In this document: positions 50,758-59,610 of the stretch, one piece after another
Layout of the letters: each line of letters begins with the position of its first letter
How positions within the stretch are numbered: the stretch's first letter is position 1
Source: CAXPZW01 sp049594615
GTDB lineage: Bacteria; Bacteroidota; Bacteroidia; Flavobacteriales_D; Sanyastnellaceae
Length of the DNA stretch: 64,000 nucleotides
Direction of reading: 5' to 3'
Assembly: GCA_049594615.1 (NCBI GenBank)
Contig: JBMYJR010000001.1
Span: forward strand, 1-64,000
The notes under the pieces: generated by a model
The model's database searches: none
Told to the model about the DNA's origin: nothing
The model's input: only the letters and a program-made list of their open reading frames with translations
Position numbers and translations under genes: made by a program

Positions 50758-53085
50758 TCAGCCTTGGGCCTCAGCCACTTGGGCTTTGAGCGGAGGTGTG
50801 GGCGCTTTCTTGCTGTCGCGTTTGGCCAAACCAAACTTACTGGTGAGGATGATCAATACCGGAAGCAGGAACAGGTCGCTCAACACGGCGAAAGCCAACG
50901 TCAACGAAATCAGCAGCCCAATGTAGAAGGTGCCCAGGAAATCCGAGAAGACCAAGGTGATGAAGCCCGCGCACAGAATGAGTGTGGTGACCACGATGGC
51001 CTTACCGGTGGACAGGTAGGTGCGCTTGAGCGCATATTGCCAAGTGCGTCCTTTGGCCAGTTGGATGCGGAACTTGCTCAAGAAGTGTATCGTGTCGTCC
51101 ACCGCGATTCCAAAGGCAATCGTAAAGATGATGGAGGTACTCACCTTCAAATAAATGCCACAGAAGCCCATGATGGCCGAAATCAAAATCAGCGGCAGCA
51201 TGTTGGGCACCAGCGAGATCAACACCATGGTGACCGATCGGTACATGATGCCCACGATCAAGGCAATGATGATGAAGGCAATGCCCAGACCTTTGATCAT
51301 GTTGATGCTGAGCATGTCGTTGTTCACATCGATCAAATGCGCGGTTCCTGTGACTTTTGTGCCAAAAGGAGCATCGACCAATTCCGAGGCCAACCAAGCG
51401 GTGAGCTCCTCGTTTTTGCGGTCGTAATGTTTGCGCCCGGTATCAGCCACTTGCCCGCGAATGCGCACATAACCTTTATCGCGATCGATGAAATAGCCCA
51501 GTGGGGTCACGCCTCCTTCGCCAGAGCGTTCCATGAGTTTGGTGAGTCGACGCAAGTCGCGCGGGTCGGTGGGCACGTTCAGATATGCCAAGTTGCCGCC
51601 GTTTCGTGCTTGGTTGGCAAATTGCACCATGCGCGCCGGAGACATCAGATTGCCCACACCGTATTCGGCTTGCAAGTAACTGTCGAGTTTCTCCATGGAG
51701 GTCAAGAACGGCACTCCAAGGGGATCAACGGTTGCCGTGTCATAGGTAAGTGCCAGCTCAAACGGCCGCACACCGGCAAATTTGTCGGACATGTACTTGA
51801 ACTCTTGTTTGAGGAAGTGGTCTTCGCGCAAGTCTTCCAACATGTAATTGTCCACGTACACGCGACTGGTGCCCCACGCGCCCAAGGCCAACACCACCAC
51901 AGATCCGATGAGCACGCCTTTGCGGTTACGCAACGTCCAACGACACCAGGCGTGCATGCGGCGGGTCCAGAAGTCGTTCTGTGGGCGGTCCGAAAGTAGG
52001 GGAGGGGTCTTGCTCAGTACCAAAACGGCTGGCAGCAGGGAGTACGCAAGCAGGTAAGCGACAAACACCCCGATGGCGGTATATACCCCAAAGTTGCGAA
52101 TGGGCTCTATGGTAGAGGTCAACAGCGTTAAGAACCCGATGGCCGTGGTGAGCGAGGTTAGGAAAGTGGCGATGCCCACTTCTTTGAAGGCCACCTTGAG
52201 CGCGGGGAGCTTTTCTTGGCCACCCCGCAATTCTTCGAAGTACCGGTTCAGGATGTGCACCACATCGCTCATGCCCACCACAAAAAGGATGGTCGGCAAA
52301 ATCGCCATCATCAGATCGATTTCCTGCCCCAGGAGCTTGGTGATGGCCATGGTCCAAGTAATGCTCAACATCACTACCGTCAAAGGCACCCATACGCCCC
52401 AGGCCGACCGAAACGCCACAATCAAAAAGGTCACAATAAGCGCCATGCTCAGACTGATGAATAGGACCATCTCCCACTTCATCATTTCCACATACACGCC
52501 TTGTCCGATGGCGCGTCCCATGGCATGTTCGCCGTCAAATTCGAATTGGTCCAGCACGTGGGTAACCGATTGGGCCAAGCTGTCACACCCGGCTTTATCC
52601 AGGAATTGTTGGTGCTCTATTTGAATACAAATGGCCTTGGCATCAGGCGATACAAAGCTCCCAGAAATGCCGGGTAAGCTATACACACGTGCGCTGTCGA
52701 TGGCGTAATTCTGCGGTTCGTTTATGCGGATCAGGTCCTTTTTGACCAGTGAGCCAAAGACCATGCGGTGGTCCGGAAAGCGGGTGGGGGAGAGTACAGT
52801 TTCGATGTACTCGGTTTGCTCCAGGCTATCCACCAGGGCGTCTGCGCGAGTGAGGAAGTCCTGCTCAAAAATCCCTGCGTCGTTCTCCAGGGCAATGAGC
52901 ATGAAGTCGTTGTCGGTGCCGAAGTGCTCTCGGAAATCGAAATAGAAATCACTTTCGGGATCGCCCTTGGGAAAGAACTTCTCAAAATCATAGTCAAACC
53001 CCAATTGGCTGACCAGCCAAAAGGCGACCAGGGTAAAGCCGCCGATGGCGACCAGGACTCGAAGGCTGATTTTCCGTACGTTCAT
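50758..53085 (-). CDS. RND/MMPL-family exporter
   Basis: A 775-residue protein with twelve predicted helices in two halves, each with a large periplasmic loop after helix 1. Membrane blocks such as LTVVMLSITWTMAI, ILFVVGMSDVVHILNRYFEE and the second-half FGIAVDDTIHFLSKFR (with GxxxDD) match the MMPL/SSD-containing RND group, a likely lipid or hopanoid exporter driven by proton flow. An ATG at 53085 is used; a TTG 15 nt upstream is possible. Exact -7 box TAACTTTG lies at 53108-53115 (minus strand). Confidence 0.88.
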   Translation of the reverse strand: MNVRKISLRVLVAIGGFTLVAFWLVSQLGFDYDFEKFFPKGDPESDFYFDFREHFGTDNDFMLIALENDAGIFEQDFLTRADALVDSLEQTEYIETVLSPTRFPDHRMVFGSLVKKDLIRINEPQNYAIDSARVYSLPGISGSFVSPDAKAICIQIEHQQFLDKAGCDSLAQSVTHVLDQFEFDGEHAMGRAIGQGVYVEMMKWEMVLFISLSMALIVTFLIVAFRSAWGVWVPLTVVMLSITWTMAITKLLGQEIDLMMAILPTILFVVGMSDVVHILNRYFEELRGGQEKLPALKVAFKEVGIATFLTSLTTAIGFLTLLTSTIEPIRNFGVYTAIGVFVAYLLAYSLLPAVLVLSKTPPLLSDRPQNDFWTRRMHAWCRWTLRNRKGVLIGSVVVLALGAWGTSRVYVDNYMLEDLREDHFLKQEFKYMSDKFAGVRPFELALTYDTATVDPLGVPFLTSMEKLDSYLQAEYGVGNLMSPARMVQFANQARNGGNLAYLNVPTDPRDLRRLTKLMERSGEGGVTPLGYFIDRDKGYVRIRGQVADTGRKHYDRKNEELTAWLASELVDAPFGTKVTGTAHLIDVNNDMLSINMIKGLGIAFIIIALIVGIMYRSVTMVLISLVPNMLPLILISAIMGFCGIYLKVSTSIIFTIAFGIAVDDTIHFLSKFRIQLAKGRTWQYALKRTYLSTGKAIVVTTLILCAGFITLVFSDFLGTFYIGLLISLTLAFAVLSDLFLLPVLIILTSKFGLAKRDSKKAPTPPLKAQVAEAQG

Positions 53086-53107
53086 CTGCACGTTCAACAA
53101 CGGCTGT

Positions 53108-53115
53108 CAAAGTTA
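53108..53115 (-). promoter_or_regulatory. -7 box of the RND/MMPL exporter gene
   Basis: TAACTTTG on the minus strand, exact TAnnTTTG, 22 nt before the ATG at 53085. Confidence 0.5.
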
Positions 53116-53187
53116 GTTCTCGACGAGGTCAAGCTATCCGGAATGTGTCACATTTCCAGCAAGTATCTGCGGCCAGAGGGCAAAAGA

Positions 53188-53217
53188 AAAGCCCGCCACT
53201 ATTGGCGGACTTTTCAG
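53188..53217 (-). terminator. Intrinsic terminator after mscL
   Basis: AAAGCCCGCC and GGCGGACTTT form a stem with one mismatch around ACTATT; read on the minus strand it ends in a T-run about 25-50 nt downstream of the mscL stop. Confidence 0.75.
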
Positions 53218-53241
53218 CGGTTGCAGCAGGCGTAAATTCGC

Positions 53242-53652
53242 CTATTTCTTCAGCAGGTCACGGATTTCGCCGAGCAATACTTCTTGGTTTGAAGGCGCCG
53301 GAGGTGCGGCCGGTGCTTCTTCTTCTTTCTTCTTCATGTTGTTGTAAGCTTTCACAACCATGAACACACAGAATGCCACCAAGATGAAGGTGATGACGGT
53401 GTTGATGAACGCGCCATAGTTAACAGCGACCTCAGCGGTTTCAACTTCACCCTCAGCGTTCATGACAGCCTCGCTGATCACGTATTTGAGCTCGTTGAAA
53501 TCCACACCACCGAGCATTTTGCCCACTGGAGGCATGATGATGTCGTTCACGAGCGATTTGATGATGGCACCGAAGTAAGTGGCCATGATCAAACCTACAG
53601 CCAGATCAAGGACGTTGCCCTTATTGATGAAGTCTTTGAATTCTTTAAGCAT
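53242..53652 (-). CDS. mscL: Large-conductance mechanosensitive channel
   Basis: A 136-residue protein of normal length: N-terminal amphipathic helix MLKEFKDFINKGN, pore helix TM1 VLDLAVGLIMATYFGAIIKSL, NDIIMPPVGKMLGGVDF, TM2 near 75-98 (INTVITFILVAFCVFMVV), and a charged cytoplasmic helix (KKKEEEAPAAP). Opens under membrane tension to release solutes during osmotic downshock. Promoter: TTG, 17-nt spacer, TACGTTTG on the minus strand (53699-53726). Confidence 0.97.
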   Translation of the reverse strand: MLKEFKDFINKGNVLDLAVGLIMATYFGAIIKSLVNDIIMPPVGKMLGGVDFNELKYVISEAVMNAEGEVETAEVAVNYGAFINTVITFILVAFCVFMVVKAYNNMKKKEEEAPAAPPAPSNQEVLLGEIRDLLKK

Positions 53653-54031
53653 AGTTCTACGGGTTGATTATAAATGCATTTTCAAGGAGAAGGTAAAACA
53701 AACGTAAGCCAAAACGTTTCCTTCAAGTCTATCGGACTGTGAGCGCTTGTGTAATGGAAGCCAGGGATTGTGAACTGACCGACTTTATGAAGTGCAAGTG
53801 GAAGCGTAAGGTTTTAGTGCAAGGGGGGCGTTGTGGTGGGGGAGTTAAAAGTGAAGAGTGGCTATGTGCAGGTGGGCTCGCGGATGGCCGCAAGGGCGGA
53901 AGGGCAAACGTGCAGGATTTCCTCCAACTGGTCGCCTCGATCACGCTCGAGGTGGTTGCAGAACGTCGCTAATGGCCCGAGAGGAGTGTCAGTCGTGAGC
54001 GCAACGCAAACACACATAGAACCGATACAAC
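53653..54031. other. Gene-free region between mscL and dnaK
   Basis: About 380 nt, partly purine-rich on the plus strand. Next to mscL it contains that gene's promoter: TTG (read on the minus strand from 53726), 17-nt spacer and TACGTTTG (53706-53699), leaving a leader of about 45 nt. Further on there is a small hairpin CCTCGA/TCGAGG near 53936-53953. No protein-like ORF, tRNA or known small RNA was recognised. Confidence 0.5.
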
Positions 54032-54064
54032 AAAAAAGGCCATCGCTTTCACGATGGCCTTTCT
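54032..54064 (-). terminator. Intrinsic terminator after dnaK
   Basis: AAAGGCCATCG (54035-54045) pairs with CGATGGCCTTT (54052-54062), loop of 6 nt; the minus-strand reading ends in six T, 21 nt past the dnaK stop. Confidence 0.9.
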
Positions 54065-54084
54065 CAATATAGGATCAATGCGTG

Positions 54085-55998
54085 TTACTTCTCGTCGTTG
54101 ACTTCTTCGAAGTCGACATCAGTCACTTCTTCATCACCACCGCCTGCGTCGGCGCCAGCGTCAGGACCGGCACCTTCAGCACCGCCTTCAGCGTTTGCAG
54201 CGTTGTACATGTCTTGAGACGCAGCCTGGAAGGCTGTGTTCAAGTTGTCCATTGCAGGTTTGATCTGATCAACCTCACCTGTCTTGTGCGCTTCCTTGAG
54301 GGCCGCGAGTGCGTCCTCAATCGGCTGCTTTTTGTCAGCAGGGATCTTGTCTCCGTACTCGCTCAGTTGCTTCTCGGTTTGGAAGATCAGCGAGTCGGCT
54401 TGGTTGACCAAGTCGGCTTTTTCCTTGGCGGCGGCATCGGCGTCGGCGTTGGCCTCGGCTTCTGCTTTCATGCGTTGGATTTCGTCATCGCTCAAGCCGC
54501 TCGAGGCCTCGATGCGAATGCTTTGCTCCTTGCCGGTGGCTTTGTCCTTGGCGCCTACGTTGATGATGCCGTTGGCGTCGATGTCAAAGGTCACCTCGAT
54601 TTGAGGCACCCCACGCGGTGCGGGTGGAATGTCGCCGAGGTGGAAGCGACCAATGGTGCGGTTGTCCTGTGCCATCGAGCGCTCGCCTTGGAGCACATGG
54701 ATCTCTACCGAAGGTTGGTTGTCCGATGCGGTCGAGAAGGTCTCCGACTTTTTGGTTGGGATCGTGGTGTTTGCATCGATCAAACGGGTGAACACGCCGC
54801 CCATGGTTTCGATGCCCAATGAGAGCGGAGTCACATCCAACAGCAGTACGTCCTTCACCTCACCGGTGAGAACACCGCCTTGGATGGCTGCGCCTACTGC
54901 TACAACTTCGTCTGGGTTCACCCCTTTCGAAGGCTCTTTGCCGAAGTAGCTCTTCACTGCTTCTTGTACCGCAGGAATACGGGTAGAACCACCCACGAGG
55001 ATGACCTCGTCGATGTCCGACTTGCTGAGGCCTGCTGCTTTCAGGGCTGCTTCACACGGCTCGATAGAGCGCTTGATGAGCGAATCGGTGATCTGCTCAA
55101 ACTTCGCGCGGCTCAGTGAGCGCACCAAGTGCTTGGGAATGCCGTCTACCGGCATGATGTAGGGGAGATTGATCTCTGAAGAAGACGAGCTTGAGAGTTC
55201 GATTTTCGCTTTCTCCGCAGCTTCTTTCAGACGCTGGAGGGCCATGGGGTCCTTCGAGAGATCGAGGCCGCCGTTTTCGTCCTTGAATTCTTGCACCAGC
55301 CACTCGATGATGGCTTGGTCGAAGTCGTCACCGCCCAAGTGGGTATCACCGTCGGTAGCGAGCACTTCGAAGACGCCGTCGCCCAGCTCGAGGATACTCA
55401 CATCGTGGGTACCACCACCGAGGTCAAATACGGCGATTTTTTGGTCTTGCATCTTTTTGTCCAGGCCGTAAGCCAAGGCAGCGGCAGTGGGCTCGTTGAT
55501 GATGCGCTTTACGGTCAGACCTGCCACCTCACCAGCCTCTTTGGTAGCCTGGCGTTGGGCATCGTTGAAGTAAGCGGGAACGGTGATCACCGCCTCGGTC
55601 ACTTCTTGGCCAAGGTAATCCTCAGCGGTCTTTTTCATTTTCTGGAGCACCATCGCAGAGATTTCCTGCGGGGTGTATAGGCGATCGTCAATCTTGACGC
55701 GCGGGGTATTGTTGTCACCGCGAACCACGTCGTAGGGTACGCGATCGGCCTCCTTCTGCGACTCGTCATAGGAATTGCCCATGAAGCGCTTGATGGAGTA
55801 AACCGTCTTGGTCGGATTGGTGATGGCCTGGCGCTTGGCGGGGTCGCCAATTTTGCGCTCGCCACCGTCTACAAAGGCTACGATGGACGGCGTCGTGCGA
55901 CGTCCTTCGCTGTTTTGGATCACTACCGGCTCGTTGCCTTCCATAACGGCAACGCAGCTGTTGGTGGTTCCGAGGTCGATGCCAATGATCTTGCTCAT
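54085..55998 (-). CDS. dnaK: Chaperone DnaK (Hsp70)
   Basis: A 637-residue protein of full length. ATPase domain: IGIDLGTTNSCVAVMEG, AVFDLGGGTHDVSILEL (this one has His where DFDVS-type sequences have Thr/Phe), ILVGGSTRIPAVQ. Linker DVLLLDVTPLSLGIETMGG, substrate-binding domain, and helical lid ending in an acidic tail (EEVTDVDFEEVNDEK). Folds nascent and stress-damaged proteins with DnaJ/GrpE, which are not adjacent. Monocistronic: it has its own terminator. I did not find a CIRCE element upstream. Confidence 0.98.
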   Translation of the reverse strand: MSKIIGIDLGTTNSCVAVMEGNEPVVIQNSEGRRTTPSIVAFVDGGERKIGDPAKRQAITNPTKTVYSIKRFMGNSYDESQKEADRVPYDVVRGDNNTPRVKIDDRLYTPQEISAMVLQKMKKTAEDYLGQEVTEAVITVPAYFNDAQRQATKEAGEVAGLTVKRIINEPTAAALAYGLDKKMQDQKIAVFDLGGGTHDVSILELGDGVFEVLATDGDTHLGGDDFDQAIIEWLVQEFKDENGGLDLSKDPMALQRLKEAAEKAKIELSSSSSSEINLPYIMPVDGIPKHLVRSLSRAKFEQITDSLIKRSIEPCEAALKAAGLSKSDIDEVILVGGSTRIPAVQEAVKSYFGKEPSKGVNPDEVVAVGAAIQGGVLTGEVKDVLLLDVTPLSLGIETMGGVFTRLIDANTTIPTKKSETFSTASDNQPSVEIHVLQGERSMAQDNRTIGRFHLGDIPPAPRGVPQIEVTFDIDANGIINVGAKDKATGKEQSIRIEASSGLSDDEIQRMKAEAEANADADAAAKEKADLVNQADSLIFQTEKQLSEYGDKIPADKKQPIEDALAALKEAHKTGEVDQIKPAMDNLNTAFQAASQDMYNAANAEGGAEGAGPDAGADAGGGDEEVTDVDFEEVNDEK

Positions 55999-56207
55999 AT
56001 CGTGTTGAATTCGTGTCCTGATTAACGTGAATGTTCGATCGGCCTTAGGTCAATTCATGTGCCAACGGGCCAAACGCCGGATTCTGCGAAAAATTGACAG
56101 ACTGAGCCGCCATGTGCACCTCCAGCCTGTCAGTCCGTCTGCCAATCTGACCTCCTTAGACCTGTCCTGCCAAATGTGTTTCTTTGCCTCGACCCAACCC
56201 GATTGCC

Positions 56208-57221
56208 GTGCTGAAGATTGACATGCATACCCACATCATGCCGGACCGTGTGCCCGACTGGACCACCAAGTTTGGCTACGGCCCGTTCATCCACCTCGAC
56301 CACCACAGAGAGGGATTCGCGCGTATGATGCAAGGAGAGAAGTTCTTCCGCGAAATCGAAGCCAACTGTTGGGACCCCGAAACCCGCATCCGCGAATACG
56401 CCGAGTGGAATACCCAAGTGCAAGTGGTGTGCACCATCCCGGTGCTGTTCAGTTACTGGGCTCGACCGGCAGATGGGTTGGACATCTCTCGTTTCCTCAA
56501 CGACCAGCTGGCCGAAAATTGCAACAAGCACCCCAAGCACATGATTGGTTTGGGCACCGTGCCCATGCAGGACACCGAGCTCGCCATCCAAGAGCTGGAG
56601 CGTTGCAAAACCGAACTCGGCTTCAAAGGCGTGCAAATCGGGTCCAACATCAACGACCTCAATCTGAGCGAACCGCGCTTCTTCGAATTTTTCAAAGCCT
56701 GCCAAGACTTGGACATGGCCGTACTGGTGCACCCGTGGAACATGATGGGAAAGCCTTCGATGGAGAAGTACTGGTTGCCTTGGTTGGTGGGCATGCCGGC
56801 AGAAACCTCACGTGCCATCTGTTCAATGATTTTCAGTGGGTATATGGAGGCGTTGCCAGACTTGCGCATGTGCTTTGCGCACGCCTCCGGTTCTTTCTTG
56901 GCCACCATCGGTCGCATTGAGCACGGCTTCAACTGCCGCCCCGACTTGGTGGCCATCGACAATCCCATCAACCCGCGCGAATACCTGGGCAAGTTTTGGA
57001 TCGATTGCATCACGCATGATTTTCGCATGCTGAAGTATGTGGTGGAAATGATGGGGCCGCGCAAAGTGTGTCTGGGGACCGATTACCCTTTCCCGTTGGG
57101 AGACTTGGAATTCGGCAAGTTCATCGAGGACGAGCCCGAGGGCCAAGCACTGCTTGAGGACATCTTCTGCAACAGTACACTGGACTGGCTCAAGCTGGAC
57201 AAAGCCGATTTCGCGCTGTAA
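56208..57221 (+). CDS. Amidohydrolase-family decarboxylase, ACMSD-like
   Basis: A 337-residue protein when started at GTG 56208, the usual ACMSD length. The family opening KIDMHTHIMP (metal ligands His7 and His9) comes right after that start; a TTG 24 nt upstream is possible. Other metal-site segments: LVHPWNMMG, CFAHASGSF, and LGTDYPFPLGD with the catalytic Asp. This is the TIM-barrel amidohydrolase group of 2-amino-3-carboxymuconate-6-semialdehyde decarboxylase, acting in the kynurenine route of tryptophan breakdown. Other pathway genes are not nearby, so a different decarboxylase substrate is possible. Confidence 0.85.
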   Translation: MLKIDMHTHIMPDRVPDWTTKFGYGPFIHLDHHREGFARMMQGEKFFREIEANCWDPETRIREYAEWNTQVQVVCTIPVLFSYWARPADGLDISRFLNDQLAENCNKHPKHMIGLGTVPMQDTELAIQELERCKTELGFKGVQIGSNINDLNLSEPRFFEFFKACQDLDMAVLVHPWNMMGKPSMEKYWLPWLVGMPAETSRAICSMIFSGYMEALPDLRMCFAHASGSFLATIGRIEHGFNCRPDLVAIDNPINPREYLGKFWIDCITHDFRMLKYVVEMMGPRKVCLGTDYPFPLGDLEFGKFIEDEPEGQALLEDIFCNSTLDWLKLDKADFAL

Positions 57222-57296
57222 GTCTTTTCTGACTTTGCGTATTTTACAGGGAGGCGTGCAACTCTTTTTGGTGGCACGCAGTCTATCATTCACTTC

Positions 57297-57851
57297 ATGG
57301 AGAACTTGGAGGACATCATCGCAGGATGCCGCAAAGGCAAACGCCGTGCACAAGATGCCCTGTACCGACAGTACAGCGGCCTGTTGTATGGAGTCTGTTT
57401 GCGCTACACCCGCAGCGGCCAAGAGGCCGAAGACATCCTCCAGGAAACCTTCGTGAAGATTTACCGCCACATCGGCAAGTACAGCATGGACAAGTCCTTT
57501 GAGGGTTGGATTCGGCGCATTGCGATCAACACGGCCATCACCAGTTACCGCAAGAACCTGAAGCACGCCTACCAAGAGGACATCACCGACCCCACGTTTG
57601 CCAAGTACGATGTGGATGACACCGGGGACTGTGATTACACCCGTGAGGAGTTGCTCACGTGTATCCAGGCCCTGCCCGACGGCTACCGCACAGTGTTTAA
57701 CATGTATGTGGTCGAAGGGTACAAACACAAAGAAATCGCCGAGATGCTGGACATCGACATCAACACGTCCAAAAGCCAGCTTTCGAGAGCTAAAAAATAT
57801 TTACAGCGGGAATTGATCCAGCTGAGCCAAGTATACGCTACAACACGATGA
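57297..57851 (+). CDS. ECF-type RNA polymerase sigma factor
   Basis: A 184-residue sigma-70 family protein: region 2 YRQYSGLLYGVCLRYTRSGQEAEDILQETFVKIYRH (shown by ends: RQYSGLLYG and AEDILQETF) and region 4 LPDGYRTVFNMYVVEGYKHKEIAEML with the helix-turn-helix. Directs RNA polymerase to a small regulon. Overlaps the next gene by 4 nt; that gene encodes a one-helix membrane protein that may be its regulator. Confidence 0.93.
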   Translation: MENLEDIIAGCRKGKRRAQDALYRQYSGLLYGVCLRYTRSGQEAEDILQETFVKIYRHIGKYSMDKSFEGWIRRIAINTAITSYRKNLKHAYQEDITDPTFAKYDVDDTGDCDYTREELLTCIQALPDGYRTVFNMYVVEGYKHKEIAEMLDIDINTSKSQLSRAKKYLQRELIQLSQVYATTR

Positions 57852-58429
57852 CGAACCGAAGTGAAGATCCATTGATGCACCAGGTGCGCGACCAGTTTTC
57901 AAGCTGGACGCCGCAAGCCCCAGTGGGCGTGCAACAAGCGGTGTATGCCGAATTGGGCAAAAGCGCCTTCTGGCGTTGGAGCGCAACGTCGCTGAACGTA
58001 TGGTACCTCGCCCTGCTCGTGGGCGGCGCCGGCCTATTGCTGGGCGCAGGATGGAAGACCGAGCCAACCTCGGTGGCCCAACCGGTACAACCTCTCGAAC
58101 AAACAGCACCGGTGACCTGGGAAGCGTTCTACCCTGAACAAACGGCCCCCACCCACGTTGCGCAAGAAGTGCCCGCTGTCACATCAGCACAGGCACCTGC
58201 CTATACCTACGTAAAGCCACAGCCGACACCTGCTCCGCTCATGGCCTCGTTGGACAATACCCCCATGCACACCCTCGGACCGGTGCTCGTACAAACCGCA
58301 GCCATCACCCCAGCATTGAACGCTGATCTCAACTATTGGGGAAAAGTGGATATTTGGGACCAGCTGCAGGATACCGATCGCGATGAAATTCGCTTGGTAT
58401 TTAATGTCACCGTACCCGAAGAAGAATAA
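57848..58429 (+). CDS. Single-pass membrane protein, possible sigma-factor regulator
   Basis: A 193-residue protein: ~45-residue N-terminal cytoplasmic segment (DPLMHQVRDQFSSWTPQAP), one transmembrane helix at about 50-68 (VWYLALLVGGAGLLLGAGW), then a Pro/Ala/Thr-rich periplasmic part ending IRLVFNVTVPEEE. No zinc-binding anti-sigma motif (HxxxCxxC) is present. Its coupling to the sigma-factor gene (ATGA overlap) suggests, without proof, an anti-sigma or signalling role. Confidence 0.6.
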   Translation: MTNRSEDPLMHQVRDQFSSWTPQAPVGVQQAVYAELGKSAFWRWSATSLNVWYLALLVGGAGLLLGAGWKTEPTSVAQPVQPLEQTAPVTWEAFYPEQTAPTHVAQEVPAVTSAQAPAYTYVKPQPTPAPLMASLDNTPMHTLGPVLVQTAAITPALNADLNYWGKVDIWDQLQDTDRDEIRLVFNVTVPEEE

Positions 58430-58444
58430 AACGGAACACCATCC

Positions 58445-59413
58445 ATGCTCCGCAATCCGAACCCACTTGGATGGAAAAGCAGCGCTCTTGTAGCGTTGCT
58501 TTTTTGTTGCTCCCTGCCCAGTCAGGCTAACTCGACCTGCCCGGGCGATACCATCATTGTGGATGGCAAACAAGTGGTCGTCGAGCGCCGGGTGACGGCC
58601 AGTGACACCGATCAACCCCAAGACGAGGAAACCGGCCGACGACGGATCATACGCCGCTACATCGGTGGTGTAGGAGGGGGCATTGGTGCGACGCTTGCGA
58701 GCCAAAGCAGCCAAACCGCAGGGTTTGAAACCATCGATGAATTCATAGGCCGCCCCACTTCTGCGCGCGTGGCGTTTCAGGCCGGGTTGACCTTCGGGTA
58801 TGAATCCGGGGAGAAGTGGCTGTTTGAAACAGGGCTTTTCTTGGGCTACACCTCGGTAGGCAATCGCTACTTCGTGGGATCTGCCCTGGGGGATTCTTTG
58901 GTGGCGTTTGAATCGCCGGAAGTAGGGGCACTCCAGCAGATTCGTCGCTTCCGATACGAAATCGGAGAGGAATGGTACACCGACCCTGTTTCCTTGCGCA
59001 AAGGAAGCTATTCCCAACTCACCGCCGATGTGCCGTTGCAGTTGATGACCCGTTTTCCTGCGCCGCGCGGTTCTAAAACCTTGTGGTTGGCCGGAGGCGG
59101 TGTTCGGGCGCGCTTCCTGATGAATGCGACCTCTACCAATTGGGTGTTGCTCAACGCGGATGGAGGCTACCAGTTTTTGGACTTGGATGACATTGCCCCG
59201 CGTTTCTTTCAGTTGGACGTGGTGCTTACCGGAGGCGTGCGTTTGGTCATGAATCAAAAGTCACACCTGGGCATTCGCGGATTTATTTCGCTGCCTGTTG
59301 TGGGCCCCGTGACCACCACTGAACCCTTTGATATGCGCTGGGTTCAAGCCGGACTGACCGTCACAGTTAACAAAATTTTCCGCCATGATCAGAAGCGGAA
59401 CACAACAAATTGA
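58445..59413 (+). CDS. Predicted outer-membrane beta-barrel protein
   Basis: A 322-residue protein: signal peptide (LVALLFCCSLPSQANS), a short N-terminal linker rich in Arg/Asp, then alternating amphipathic strands separated by turns (VAFQAGLTFGYESGEKWLFETGLFLGY given by its ends VAFQAGLTFG and FETGLFLGY; LWLAGGGVRARFLM; VVLTGGVRLVMNQ). The last strand is WVQAGLTVTVNKIF. This is the pattern of the OMP b-barrel families of Bacteroidota. It lies 15 nt downstream of the membrane-protein gene and is probably in the same operon as the ECF sigma factor. Confidence 0.65.
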   Translation: MLRNPNPLGWKSSALVALLFCCSLPSQANSTCPGDTIIVDGKQVVVERRVTASDTDQPQDEETGRRRIIRRYIGGVGGGIGATLASQSSQTAGFETIDEFIGRPTSARVAFQAGLTFGYESGEKWLFETGLFLGYTSVGNRYFVGSALGDSLVAFESPEVGALQQIRRFRYEIGEEWYTDPVSLRKGSYSQLTADVPLQLMTRFPAPRGSKTLWLAGGGVRARFLMNATSTNWVLLNADGGYQFLDLDDIAPRFFQLDVVLTGGVRLVMNQKSHLGIRGFISLPVVGPVTTTEPFDMRWVQAGLTVTVNKIFRHDQKRNTTN

Positions 59414-59419
59414 GATTTC

Positions 59420-59555
59420 AAGCGTCATTCTATCAGAGCGTTTATTCATAGTTCATTGTAGCTCTAAGTCACATATTCCTGCAAGGATATCTGCTTAGAA
59501 CCTCAAGTTGTTTTGGTTAAGGTTGAAAAGGGACTCAAAGGAGTCCCTTTTCACT
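59420..59555 (+). ncRNA. Putative small RNA locus 3 (TTTGGTTAAGGTT family)
   Basis: A gene-free stretch between the outer-membrane protein gene and the T9SS type B gene. The shared motif TTTGGTTAAGGTT (59512-59524) runs into an 11-bp terminator stem AAAAGGGACTC/GAGTCCCTTTT (59526-59536 with 59541-59551), loop AAAG. The 5' end is uncertain: there is no exact TAnnTTTG box upstream, so this copy could instead be the 3' end of the preceding operon's transcript. The terminator alone is certain. Confidence 0.35.
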
Positions 59556-59610
59556 TTTCTGGACGTTTGTAACGTCCTTGATATCACGGATTTTCGTACT
59601 TTGCTACATC

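Noticed and set aside
50764..51999. Plus-strand frame of about 411 codons opposite the RND exporter
   Set aside because: Translation is rich in His, Gln and Arg, typical of an antisense frame of a membrane protein gene; the exporter has canonical motifs.
53739..53972. Small plus-strand ORF between mscL and dnaK
   Set aside because: Purine-rich, Gly/Arg-biased translation with no domain, signal peptide or start context.
54082..54822. Plus-strand frame opposite the dnaK C-terminus
   Set aside because: It is the complement of the highly conserved DnaK coding sequence and has no independent support.
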